NCBI GenBank assembly: GCA_963810945.1
Contig: CAWEPI010000013.1
Span: 1-64,000, forward strand
Source of the DNA: JAOUEA01 sp963810945
GTDB lineage: Bacteria > Actinomycetota > UBA4738 > HRBIN12
Length of the DNA: 64,000 bases
Direction of reading: 5' to 3'
The translations under genes were made by a program, and so were the position numbers. Under the pieces are notes generated by a model. That model searched no databases. It was not told where the DNA came from and saw only the letters and a program-made list of their open reading frames with translations. Shown piece by piece: positions 17,273-27,300 of this stretch. Every line of letters begins with the position of its first letter. Positions within the stretch are counted from its first letter, which is position 1.

Positions 17273-19102
17273 TCAGTGCGCGGGCTTGGCGCGGCGGCCG
17301 GCCTTCACACGCTCGTTCTGGCCCAGCACCACCTTGCGCAGGCGGACGTGGTTCGGCGTGACCTCCACGCACTCGTCCTCGCGGATGAACTCGAGGGCCT
17401 GCTCCAGCGAGAGCTGCAGCTTGGGGATCAAGCGCACGAGCTCCTCCGCGTTGGCCTTGCGCATGTTCGTGAGGTGCTTCTCCTTCGTGGGGTTCACGTC
17501 CATGTCATCGGCGCGCGCGTTCTCGCCGACGATCATGCCCTCGTACACGTCCTCGCCCGGGCCGACGAACATCGCGCCGCGCTCCTGGAGGTTCATCAGC
17601 GCGAACTGCGTGGTGACGCCGGTACGGTCGGCGATCAACGAGCCGCTCGGGCGCGTGCGGAGCTCACCGTGCCACGGCTCGTACCCCTCGAACACGTGGT
17701 GGAGTTGGCCGGTCCCTCGGGTCTCCGTCATGAACTCGGTGCGGAACCCGATCAGGCCTCGAGCGGGCACGAGGTACTCCATGCGGATCCAGCCGGTGCC
17801 GTGGTTCACCATGTGCTCCATCCGGCCCTTGCGGAGGGCGAGCAGCTGGCTGATCACCCCGAGGTAGTCCTCGGGCGCGTCGATCGCGACGCGCTCCATC
17901 GGCTCCATCAGTTTGCCGTTCACCGTGCGCGTCACCACCTGTGGCTTGCCGACGGTGAGCTCGAACCCCTCGCGACGCATCATCTCCACCAGGACCGCGA
18001 GCTGGAGCTCGCCGCGGCCCTGCACCTCCCACATCTCGGGACGTTCGGTGTCCAGCACGCGGATCGAGACGTTGCCCACCAGCTCCTGGTCGAGACGGGT
18101 GCGCAGCAGCCGCGCGGTCATCTTGTCGCCGTCCGTGCCCGAGAGCGGCGACGTGTTGATGCCCACCGTCATCGAGAGGCTCGGCTCGTCCACGCGCACG
18201 ACGGGGAGCGGACGCGGGTCCTCGGGATCGGCGAGGGTCTCCCCGATCGTGACGTCGGCGATGCCGGCGATCGCGATGATCTCGCCCGGGCCCGCCTCCT
18301 CGGCGTCCACGCGGTCGAGCGCCTCCGTCACGTAGAGCTCGGTGACCTTCACCCGCTCCACCGTTCCGTCGAGGCGGCACCAGGCCACCTGTTGGCCACG
18401 GCGGATACGGCCGTGCCGCACGCGACACAGCGCGAGCCGACCCACGTATGGCGAGGCGTCGAGGTTGGTCACGAGCGCCTGCAGCGGGTGGTCGTCCTCG
18501 TACTCGGGCGCGGGGATCCGGTCCACCAGCGTGGTGAACAGCGGCTCGAGGTCGGTGCCGGGCACGTCGCGGTCGAGCGAGGCCTGGCCCTCACGCGCGT
18601 TCGCGTACAGGATCGGGAAGTCGATCTGGTGCTCGTCGGCGTCGAGGTCGAGGAAGAGCTCCTCAACCTCGTGCACGACCTCGGCCACGCGCGCGTCCGG
18701 GCGGTCGATCTTGTTCACGACGAGGATCACGGGTAGGCGTGACTCGAGCGCCTTGCGCAGGACGAACCGGGTCTGCGGCAGGGGGCCTTCGCTCGCGTCC
18801 ACCAGGAGGAGCACGCCGTCCACCATCGTGAGCGCGCGCTCGACCTCGCCGCCGAAATCCGCGTGTCCGGGGGTGTCGACGATGTTGATCTTGAGGCCGC
18901 CGTGGCGCACGGCCGTGTTCTTCGCGAGGATCGTGATCCCCTTCTCGCGCTCGAGGTCCATCGAGTCCATCACGCGCTCGTTCACGTCCTCGTTCTCGCG
19001 GAACGCCCCCGACTGCCAGAGCATCGCGTCGACCAACGTGGTCTTGCCGTGGTCGACGTGCGCCACGATGGCCACGTTGCGGATGTCGTCGCGAGAGGGC
19101 AA
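17273..19102 (-). CDS. typA: Ribosome-associated translational GTPase TypA/BipA
   Basis: A 609-residue translational GTPase. G1 is AHVDHGKTT (Lys20), the switch region contains LEREKGITI, G3 is DTPGHADF and G4 is NKID. Domain II and the EF-G-like C-terminal domains follow, ending in the TypA-specific tail with HVRLRKVVLGQNER. The protein binds ribosomes and aids assembly or stress translation. The length is standard. It is divergent from the polyamine-type importer operon with 180 nt between starts, and converges with marR. Confidence 0.96.
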   Translation of the reverse strand: MPSRDDIRNVAIVAHVDHGKTTLVDAMLWQSGAFRENEDVNERVMDSMDLEREKGITILAKNTAVRHGGLKINIVDTPGHADFGGEVERALTMVDGVLLLVDASEGPLPQTRFVLRKALESRLPVILVVNKIDRPDARVAEVVHEVEELFLDLDADEHQIDFPILYANAREGQASLDRDVPGTDLEPLFTTLVDRIPAPEYEDDHPLQALVTNLDASPYVGRLALCRVRHGRIRRGQQVAWCRLDGTVERVKVTELYVTEALDRVDAEEAGPGEIIAIAGIADVTIGETLADPEDPRPLPVVRVDEPSLSMTVGINTSPLSGTDGDKMTARLLRTRLDQELVGNVSIRVLDTERPEMWEVQGRGELQLAVLVEMMRREGFELTVGKPQVVTRTVNGKLMEPMERVAIDAPEDYLGVISQLLALRKGRMEHMVNHGTGWIRMEYLVPARGLIGFRTEFMTETRGTGQLHHVFEGYEPWHGELRTRPSGSLIADRTGVTTQFALMNLQERGAMFVGPGEDVYEGMIVGENARADDMDVNPTKEKHLTNMRKANAEELVRLIPKLQLSLEQALEFIREDECVEVTPNHVRLRKVVLGQNERVKAGRRAKPAH

Positions 19103-19282
19103 TGGAGGCTCCGAAGCACGAGGGGAATCGACGCGCGGATGCGCGTCACCAGCGAGTTTACCGGGTCCCGCGTGCGACGCCGTCGACCTGACCGAGGGTT
19201 ACGTTCGCGCACCCAACCGCCAGCGCCCCCGCTCACGTAGGTGTACAAAGAGCGCGACCCGCGAAACAGGAGGAGTCTGGGC

Positions 19283-20605
19283 ATGAGCATGCATCCCAAG
19301 GAACGAGCCTCGATCGATCGACGGACCTTCCTCCGCCGCGCCGCGGCGGCGGGCATCGCGATGCCGTCGATGGCCGCGATCCTGGCCGCGTGCGGGTCCG
19401 GCGCCCAGACCTCCGTGAGCAGCGCGGCCGCCACGGGATCCGGCGGCGCGAACCAGTACGGGACTGGGGGCATCCCCGGGGCCCCGTATCCGCTCGCGCG
19501 GACCGACGCTCCCGTCACCTGGACCATCCAGTCTGACAACCCGGTGATCGACAGCGGGCAGCAGCCCGAGCAGAACGCCACCCTCGAGGTCATGCAGTGG
19601 CCGTACTACATCGATCCCGGCCTGCTGAAATCGTTCTCGGACAAGTACCAATGCAAGATCAACGTGACCAAGTTCCAGGACATGGACGGCGGCCTGGCCA
19701 AGATCAACGCGAAACAGAGCCCGTTCGACATCATGTTCGGGATGAACGTCTGGGCGCTCGGACGCTCGATCGCGCAAGGACTGATCCGTCCCATCAACCA
19801 CGACTACATCCCCAACATCTCCAACCTGTACGGCTCGTTCACGAGCCCCTTCTACGACGTGGGTGCCCAGTTCTCGCTCCCGTACTCGATCTGGTCCACG
19901 GGGATCTTCTGGCGGAACGACAAGCTGAAGATCGATCCAGCTTCGATGGACAACCCCTACGACGTCTTCTTCGACAACCCGCCGAAGGACAAGACCCACC
20001 TCCTCGCCAACGCCCAGGACGTTCTGGCGATGCCCATGTTCCGCGACGGCATCACCGACGTGAACGCGGCCGACGCCGCGGCCATCTCGAAGGCCAAGGA
20101 CGACGTCGCCTCGATCGCGCAGATGGTCGGCTCCATCTCCTACGACCACAGCGACTACACCGACGTGCCTGAAGGCAAGGCCTACCTCCACCAGTCGTGG
20201 TCGGGCAACGCCAGCGATGCGGTGGTGTTCCTGACCAACAAGTCCGACGCGGACGTGCTCTCCTACTATTGGCCCGGCTCGGACGGCCATCCCGCGAACG
20301 TCGACAACGACACGATCGTGCTCCTCAGCAGCGGGAAGAACCCCGTGCTGTCGCACCTGCTCGCGAACTACCTGCTCGACAACAAGAACGCGATCGCCAA
20401 CTTCACCAACATGACCGGGTACCAGATGCCCGTGTCGGCGATGACCCCAGAGGCGATGGTGAGCAGCGGCATCGTGCCGAAGCACCTGTCGACGGTGATC
20501 GTGAGCGAGGACGACTTCGCGAAGGGCTCGCGCGAGCTGGAGCTCCCCACGGACCTCGACACGCTGTGGCAGTCCGCCTTCGCCGAGCTGCAGGCAGGTG
20601 TCTAG
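19283..20605 (+). CDS. Spermidine/putrescine-type ABC transporter substrate-binding lipoprotein
   Basis: A 440-residue extracytoplasmic binding protein of the PotD/PotF family. The N-terminus has a twin-arginine segment RRTFLRR (from residue 13) and a lipobox ending LAAC (Cys37), suggesting a Tat-exported lipoprotein. The mature part contains the family-typical EVMQWPYYIDP and QFSLPYSIWSTGIFW blocks. ATG 19283 is chosen because AGGAGGAG lies at 19270-19277 ahead of it. It heads an operon with two permeases; its stop overlaps the first permease by 8 nt. Polyamine specificity is inferred from family only. Confidence 0.9.
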   Translation: MSMHPKERASIDRRTFLRRAAAAGIAMPSMAAILAACGSGAQTSVSSAAATGSGGANQYGTGGIPGAPYPLARTDAPVTWTIQSDNPVIDSGQQPEQNATLEVMQWPYYIDPGLLKSFSDKYQCKINVTKFQDMDGGLAKINAKQSPFDIMFGMNVWALGRSIAQGLIRPINHDYIPNISNLYGSFTSPFYDVGAQFSLPYSIWSTGIFWRNDKLKIDPASMDNPYDVFFDNPPKDKTHLLANAQDVLAMPMFRDGITDVNAADAAAISKAKDDVASIAQMVGSISYDHSDYTDVPEGKAYLHQSWSGNASDAVVFLTNKSDADVLSYYWPGSDGHPANVDNDTIVLLSSGKNPVLSHLLANYLLDNKNAIANFTNMTGYQMPVSAMTPEAMVSSGIVPKHLSTVIVSEDDFAKGSRELELPTDLDTLWQSAFAELQAGV

Positions 20606-21578
20606 CGGCGCCCCGTCGCTGACCCGACGCGAACGCCGCGCCGACCGACGGCTCGCGGAGCGCGAACGGGGCGCGTGGGCCCCGAGATGGTTCTGGCCGA
20701 GTTTCGCGGCGCCCGCCACGCTCTACCTGCTGATCTTCTTCGTCTTCCCCTTCTACGTCGTGCTCGCCGTCACGTTCGGCGGGATCGATCCCCTGCTGCG
20801 TCAACCGGTGCCTGCGTGGAACCCCACGACGTGGTTCCAAACGGGACAGGGGATCTTCAGCTTCACGACGTCGAACATCCTGCACACGGACGGCTTGTAC
20901 TCGAGGGCGTTCGTGAACACGTTCGTCTTCGTCGGTATCTCCACGTTCCTCTGCCTCCTGATCGGCTACCCGTTCGCCTACTTCCTCGCCCGCCGCGCGG
21001 GGCGGTTCAAGAGCCTGTTCCTCGTGCTCTTCTTCGCGCCGTTCTGGATCTCCTACATGCTCCGGATGCTCGCCTGGATCTCGCTCCTGCAGGACGACGG
21101 CTACGTCAACAAGGTGCTCGAGCGGCTGGGGGTCATCAGCCAGCCCTACTCGTGGCTCTCAGGGAAGCCCTCGACGTTGATCTTCGGGCTCGTCTACGGC
21201 TACGTGCCGTTCATGATCCTGCCGCTCTTCGCCACCCTCGACCGGATCCATCCGTCACTCCTCGAAGCCGGCCGCGACCTCGGGGCGAGCCCCGCCAAGA
21301 CGTTCTGGCGGGTCACGCTCCCGCAATCCGGGCAGGCGATCCTCGCCGGGTTCGTGATCTGTGGGCTGCCGATGTTCGGCGATTACTTCACGAAGCAGTT
21401 GATCGCCGACACGCCGAAGTTGGGGATGATCGGGAATGCCATCGTCCTGGCGATCGACGAGCCGCTCTTCCGACAGCGCGGCGCCGCGTTGGTCCTCGTG
21501 CTGCTCGTGCTGCTGATCCCGGCCATCCTCTACTACCTGTGGAGCACGAACCGGGCCGCCCGGGAGATCAGGGCATGA
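20598..21578 (+). CDS. ABC transporter permease, PotB type
   Basis: A 326-residue inner-membrane permease with six or so helices. The cytoplasmic EAA loop that docks the ATPase is LLEAGRDLGASPAKTFWRVTLPQ-like (near residues 222-244). The GTG start at 20598 lies inside the end of the binding-protein gene, and the stop overlaps the next permease start (ATGA), so all three are translationally coupled. It forms the translocation pore with the following gene. Confidence 0.92.
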   Translation: MSSGAPSLTRRERRADRRLAERERGAWAPRWFWPSFAAPATLYLLIFFVFPFYVVLAVTFGGIDPLLRQPVPAWNPTTWFQTGQGIFSFTTSNILHTDGLYSRAFVNTFVFVGISTFLCLLIGYPFAYFLARRAGRFKSLFLVLFFAPFWISYMLRMLAWISLLQDDGYVNKVLERLGVISQPYSWLSGKPSTLIFGLVYGYVPFMILPLFATLDRIHPSLLEAGRDLGASPAKTFWRVTLPQSGQAILAGFVICGLPMFGDYFTKQLIADTPKLGMIGNAIVLAIDEPLFRQRGAALVLVLLVLLIPAILYYLWSTNRAAREIRA

Positions 21579-22477
21579 GCACCACGGCCGGCCTCGGCGC
21601 ACCGCCACCGCGGCAGAGCTTCAAGGAGTGGATCACCAACCCCTGGGCCGAGACCCGGTTCATGTGGGTGGTGGGCGTCGCGTACGTGATCTGGATGGCG
21701 ATCCCCGTCGTGACCGCGGTCCTCTTCTCCTTCAACAGGGGTCGCTCCGACACCCAGTGGGAGGGGTTCTCACTCCGTTGGTACACATGGGATCCGACCG
21801 GCTCCGTGCTCCACGACCCCTCGCTCCAGCACGCCATCATCCAGAGCCTCAAGCTCGCCACGCTCACGGCCGTGGTCGCCGTTCCTTTGGGTGTGGCGTT
21901 CGCGCTGGCCCTGCATCGCTGGCACGGTCGTGGAGCAGGTACGTCGAACTTCCTGATGCTCTTCTCGTTCGTCACCCCGGAGCTGATCCTCGCGGTGGCG
22001 CTCTTCCTGCTCGTCCTCAACGCGTTCCGGTTCATCGGCCTGGGATCGACGGCGCAGCTCGCCGGGCTGGTGGTGCTGTCGCTCGCCTATCCCGTCATCA
22101 TCGTGCGGGCCCGGCTCCTGTCGCTCGGCAACTCGTACGAGGAAGCGGCGATGGATCTCGGGGCCTCACCGACGCGCACGCTCGTCCGCGTCACCCTCCC
22201 ACTCCTCGGACCCTCGATCTTCGCGAGCGCCGCGATCATCTTCGCGTTCGCGCTGGACGACTTCGTGATCGTGAACCAGCTCTCGCGTGACTCCTCGACG
22301 GAGACCGTCGCGATCGTGATCTACGGGGCCGCACGGACGTCACCCACCCCCGCGGTGAACGCGATCGGCACGATCATGCTCACGGTGTCCACGATCTTGA
22401 TCGCGATCGCGTTCGTCGTGTACCGACGGACGTCGCGCAAGCGGGGCGACCAGCCCGGCGTCGAGGCGCTGGGCTGA
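21575..22477 (+). CDS. ABC transporter permease, PotC type
   Basis: A 300-residue second permease of the polyamine-type importer, with six predicted helices. Its EAA loop reads YEEAAMDLGASPTRTLVRVTL-like (around residues 187-207). ATG 21575 overlaps the previous stop. The operon ends here without an ATP-binding subunit: the next gene is an unrelated lipid-binding-like protein and the gene upstream of the operon is typA on the other strand, so the PotA-like ATPase must be encoded elsewhere or shared. Confidence 0.92.
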   Translation: MSTTAGLGAPPPRQSFKEWITNPWAETRFMWVVGVAYVIWMAIPVVTAVLFSFNRGRSDTQWEGFSLRWYTWDPTGSVLHDPSLQHAIIQSLKLATLTAVVAVPLGVAFALALHRWHGRGAGTSNFLMLFSFVTPELILAVALFLLVLNAFRFIGLGSTAQLAGLVVLSLAYPVIIVRARLLSLGNSYEEAAMDLGASPTRTLVRVTLPLLGPSIFASAAIIFAFALDDFVIVNQLSRDSSTETVAIVIYGAARTSPTPAVNAIGTIMLTVSTILIAIAFVVYRRTSRKRGDQPGVEALG

Positions 22478-22572
22478 TCTCCCTCCGGGCCGGACGGACC
22501 GCACGCGGGCGGCCCACCGGCCCCCGTTCCCCGCCCGCCGGCGTGCGAGCGTGGGAGTCGGAGGTGGATGCG

Positions 22573-23208
22573 ATGCAGACCGACGATGAGACCGTCCTCG
22601 AACTGACCGCTCAGGCGAGCGAGGAGCCGTTGCTCCTCGACGAGCTCATGCCCGAGGCCGACGCCACGCTCGCGGAGCACGTGGTGGTCGCCGCGGATCC
22701 GGAGACCACCTGGCACGCCGCGATGGAGCTCGACTTCCTCACGGTGCACACGCCCCTGATGGACGCGGCATTCGCGGTGCGGGGCGCCCCCGCCCGGCTC
22801 TCCGCCTGGGTCCGGCGCACGGATCCACCCGCAGCGCCCCCCGCGATGCGCCTCGGCCGCGTGATGAGCGAGGGCGGGCTGGAGGGATGGTCGGTCCTGG
22901 GCGAGCGCCCGGGCAACGAGACCGTGTTCGGCGCGATCGGGCGATTCTGGACGCCGCAGATCTCGTGGCGCCCCGCCGATCCGGAGGGCTTCGCCGCATT
23001 CGCCGAGCCCGGATGGGGCAAGATCGCGTGCAACCTGAGCGTCCGGCCCTACGGCGCTACCCACACGCTCCTCACCTACGACGTGCGCACCCTCACGACC
23101 GACCCGGCTTCCAGGGCGAAGTTCCTGAGGTACTGGAAGCTGATCCGTCCCTTCGTCGGGCACATCATGCGCGCCACGTTGCGAGCGATCGCAGACCCGT
23201 TCGCCTGA
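22573..23208 (+). CDS. SRPBCC-like hypothetical protein
   Basis: A 211-residue soluble protein with the look of the START/SRPBCC lipid-binding fold: a VVVAADPETTWHA strand-helix start and a long C-terminal helix (FLRYWKLIRPFVGHIMR). The central block FGAIGRFWTP and the later AFAEPGWGKIACN are recognisable from conserved uncharacterised actinobacterial proteins. ATG 22573 is preferred because GGAGGTGG at 22560-22567 precedes it by 5 nt. Function unknown. It converges with the aldolase gene, with 3 nt between stops. Confidence 0.7.
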   Translation: MQTDDETVLELTAQASEEPLLLDELMPEADATLAEHVVVAADPETTWHAAMELDFLTVHTPLMDAAFAVRGAPARLSAWVRRTDPPAAPPAMRLGRVMSEGGLEGWSVLGERPGNETVFGAIGRFWTPQISWRPADPEGFAAFAEPGWGKIACNLSVRPYGATHTLLTYDVRTLTTDPASRAKFLRYWKLIRPFVGHIMRATLRAIADPFA

Positions 23209-23211
23209 GCC

Positions 23212-24228
23212 CTACGCCGCCGACGTCTCGAGGTCGGTGGTGTAGGCACCGCTGCGCGCGAGGCCGTTCATCCTCGCCCGGTGGGCTAGGGCGGCCTGCG
23301 CCGCCGGGACGTTGGCCGGCTCACCCTTCCACGCCTTCAGCGAGGGAGCCTGCAGGGCTCGTCCGTAGCTGAACGAGAGCTCCCAGGCCAGGCCGCCCGA
23401 ACGGTTCATCTCGTTCAAGCGATTGGTGGCCTCTTCGTCGGACATGCCGCCGGACAGGAACACGACGCCGGGCACGGCCGCCGGCACATGAGCGGTGAGG
23501 CACCGGATCGTCGCGGCGGCGATCGCGGCATCGTCGTCCTGGATCTCGCAGCGCTTGCCGGGGACGATCATGTTGACCTTGAGCAGCGTTCCCCCCAGGT
23601 CGACCCGCGCGCTCGCGAGCTCCTCGAACAGGGCGTCCAGCGTCCGGGCCGTCGCATCCTCGCATCCTTGGATCGGATGATCGCCGTCCATGAGGATCTC
23701 GGGCTCGACGATGGGCACGACCTCGGCCTCCTGACAGAGCGCTGCGTAGCGCGCCATCGCGTGGCCGTTCGCCTCGATCGCCTCCGAGGTGGGCATGCCC
23801 TCCCCGATGAGGATCGTCGCGCGCCACTTCGCGAAGGCCGCGCCCAGCGCGCGGTACTCCGCGAGTCGCTCCCGGAGCCCGTCGAGCCCTTCGGTCACCG
23901 TCTCGCCCGGGAAGAGGGCGAGCGGCTTGGCGCCGGTATCCACCTTGATGCCTGGGATCACCCCGGCGTCCTGGAGCACCTGCACGAACGTGCGGCCGTC
24001 GGTGGCGGCCTGGCGGATCGTCTCGTCGTAGAGGATGGCGCCCGATATGTGGTCGCCCACCGCCGGCGTCGTGAAGAGCAGCTCACGGTACGCGCGGCGA
24101 TGTTCCTCGGTGGACTCGACGCCGATCGCGTCGAACCGCTTCGCGATCGTGCCGGTGGATTCATCGGCCGCCAGGATGCCCTTGCCGGGGGCCACCAGGG
24201 CCAGCGCGGTCTCGTGCAGGACGCTCAT
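23212..24228 (-). CDS. Class I fructose-bisphosphate aldolase
   Basis: A 338-residue Schiff-base aldolase of the eukaryote-like class I family, cleaving fructose 1,6-bisphosphate to triose phosphates in glycolysis and the reverse in gluconeogenesis. Family blocks are ILAADESTGTIAKRF (about 18-32), FAKWRA (Lys134), IVEPEIL (Glu175, Glu177), and the Schiff-base Lys217 in GGTLLKVNMI; LSGGMSDEEAT (about 258-268) is the phosphate loop. Two ATG codons lie together at 24231 and 24228; the second has better spacing from the GGAGG. It is divergent from the large cyclase gene. Confidence 0.95.
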   Translation of the reverse strand: MSVLHETALALVAPGKGILAADESTGTIAKRFDAIGVESTEEHRRAYRELLFTTPAVGDHISGAILYDETIRQAATDGRTFVQVLQDAGVIPGIKVDTGAKPLALFPGETVTEGLDGLRERLAEYRALGAAFAKWRATILIGEGMPTSEAIEANGHAMARYAALCQEAEVVPIVEPEILMDGDHPIQGCEDATARTLDALFEELASARVDLGGTLLKVNMIVPGKRCEIQDDDAAIAAATIRCLTAHVPAAVPGVVFLSGGMSDEEATNRLNEMNRSGGLAWELSFSYGRALQAPSLKAWKGEPANVPAAQAALAHRARMNGLARSGAYTTDLETSAA

Positions 24229-24318
24229 CATTGCCTCCATGGTCGTTCCCGCCAGCCTACGCGACCCGTGCCCGTCCCCGGCAACCTGATGATGGAGGCC
24301 CTTGCGTAGACTCGATCC

Positions 24319-27300
24319 GTGGTCGTCTGCCCTCGCTGCGCCGAGTCCAACCCCGAGCACGCGCGCTTCTGCCTGAACTGCGGAGCGCCCCTCGCCGGCG
24401 CCGGGACCGAGGAACGGAAGCTCGTGACGGTCCTGTTCTGCGATCTCGTGGGCTTCACGGAGCGCTCGGATCGCGCGGACCCGGAGGACGTGCACGCGAC
24501 GCTGATGGCCTTCCACGCCCCGTTGAAGGAGGTCATCGAGCTCTACGGGGGCGAGGTCGACAAGTTCATCGGCGACGCCGTCCTGGGGATCTTCGGCGCG
24601 CCCCTCGCCCACGAGGACGATCCCATCCGCGCCGTCCTCGCGGCCCTGCGCATCAAGGACACGATCGCCGACATGAACGCGCAGGGCCTCGCCGACGGCC
24701 TGGAGGTCCGGATCGGCATCGACACGGGCGAGGCGGTGGTGACGCTGGGCCCCGCGGGTCCGCGGGTCGGCGAGCGCGTGACGGGCGAGGTGGTGACCAA
24801 CGCCGCCCGGCTCCAGGCGGCGGCAGCGATCGACGGGATCGCCGTTGGCGACCGGACGTATCGAGCCACGCGGCACCTCGTGCGCTACGAGGCGCTCCCG
24901 AGCGCCGAGGATGCGGAGGCGACCTGGCGGCCGGTGGAGGCTCTGGCGCGCACCGGCATCGATCCGCGCGGGCCCGCGACGCCGTTCGTGGGCCGCATCG
25001 ACGAATCCGCGCAGCTGCGGACGATCTTCCGGCGGGTGCTGCAGGCCATGCCCGAGCACGAGAACCAGGACGCCCTGCGGTTCGTCACGATCGCGGGCGA
25101 GCCCGGGATCGGGAAGACGCGGCTCATCACGACGTTCGCCGAGCACGTGGAGGAGCTCCCCGACCTCGTGCGCTGGCGCCAGGGGCGGTGTCTGCCGTAC
25201 GGCGAAGGGGTGAGCTTCTGGGCGCTGGGCGAGGTGCTGAAGGCGGAGGCGGGGATCCTCGACGACGACGATCCTGAGGCCGCGCGGGAGAAGCTCGATG
25301 CGGCGCTGGACACGACGCACGCCGAGGAGGACGAGCGGCTCTGGCTGCGCTCCCGGCTGGAGCCGCTGCTCGGGATGGGAGATCCCACGCAGGCCTTCCC
25401 GCGCGAAGACCTCTTCACCGCGTGGATCCACTTCCTGGAGGCGCTGGCACACGGCGGCGCCTTCGTCCTCGTCTTCGAGGACCTGCACTGGGCCGACGAC
25501 GCGTTCCTCGACTTCATCGAGCGGCTCGTCGGCGAGGCACGCCACGCGCCCATCATGCTGCTCTGCGCCACGCGGCCCGAGCTCTTCGACCGCCGTCCCG
25601 GATGGGGCCGGGGCATCCCGCAGGCCACACAGCTCGTCCTGCCGCCGCTCACCGACGGTGAGACGGCGAGCCTGATCGCGGGCCTCCTCGACCGCGTGGT
25701 GCTGCCGAGCGAGACGCAAGCGATGCTGATCGAGCGATCCGGGGGCAATCCGCTGTACGCGGAGGAGTTCGTGCGGATGCTGGCCGACCGCGGGATCCTC
25801 GATCACACGACCGGGGGGCGCGTGGTGGTCTCCGACACCACGATCACGGTCCCCGAGACCCTGCAATCGCTCATCGAGGCGCGGCTGGACGTGCTCCCGC
25901 CCGCGTTGAAGTCCCTCCTCCACGACGCCGCCGTGATCGGGAAGGTGTTCTGGCCGGGAGCGGTCGCACACGTCTCGGGCGTCCCACAGGACGAGGTGCG
26001 CGCCCTGCTGGACCTGGCCGTGCGCCGCGAGCTCGTCCGGACGTCCCCGTCCTCGGGCGTGCGGGGCCAGACCGAGTACGTCTTCTGGCACGCACTGATC
26101 CGCGACGTCGCCTATCGACAGATCCCCCGGGCTGCACGCGGGGCGAAGCACCTCGCCGTGGCGCGCTGGCAGCTGGGACTCACGGGGGATCGCGCCGCCG
26201 ACTTCGCGGAGGAGATCGCCTACCACTACGAGGAGATGCTGGACCTCGCCGCCGCGAGCGGCAACGAGCCCGCCGCGGACCTGCGGGACGAGGCTGCCTC
26301 TGCGTTCGTGCTCGCCGGCGAACGTGCGCGCAACCTCGACGCCGCCCGCGCCGCCGCCTACTTCGCCCGGGCGTTCGAGCTGATGAGCGAGCGGCACCCG
26401 GGACGCGCGCCCGCCTCCCTGCGGGCCGCCGAGATCGCGAGCGTGAGCGGGCGGTTCTCCGACGCCGAGCAGCTCTACCTCGCGGCGATGGTCGCCTTCC
26501 GCGCCACCGGCGACCGACAGGGGCTGGGCGAGGCGATGGGCCTGCTCTCCCGTCACTACTCCCGCACCGGCGACACCGGACGCTCGCACGACCTCATGTC
26601 GGAGGCCGTGGAGCTTCTGGAGGCCGAGCCCCCGGGTCCCGAACTCGCCCGGGTCTACAACCGCAAGGCGGGTGAGCTCCTCGTCTCGGACAGCTTCGCG
26701 GAGTGCCTCGCGTGGTCCGACAAGGCCCTGGCGCTCAGCCGCGAACTCGGGATGGGTGGTGAGACGGTCCTGGCGCTGCAGAACCGTGGCGCATCCCGCT
26801 GCGAGCTGGGCGACGACGAAGGCCTCCAGGACCTGCGCGAGGCCGTGGCGATGGGTCATGACCTCGGGCTCGTCGAAGAGTCCGTGCTCGCGTACGGCAA
26901 CCTCGCGTACCAACTGTGGTCGCGGGAGGGGCCCGCGACGGCCCTCGAGCTCTGGCGCAAGAGCGACGAACTGGCCACCCGTCGTGGATTCGTGGCCCGC
27001 GCGCAGTGGGCCCGCATGGGCGAGCTGGAGACCCTCTTCGACCTGGGCGAGTGGGACACGGTCCTCGAGATGTGCAGCGAGATGGAGGCCTGGGACCGGC
27101 CGCAGGAGGGCCGTTCGCAGGTGGGTGTGTACGCGAGCCTGTTCGAGGCGTGGGTGCGCCTGCGTCGCGGGGAGGCGACCGCGCTCGTGGAACAGGCCGA
27201 GGAGCTCGTCGAGGATGCCCGCCGGATCGAATACCCGGAGTACATCGCTCCGGCCCTGATCATCCTCTTCGAGGGTCTGCGCCTGCGGGGCGACACGGCC

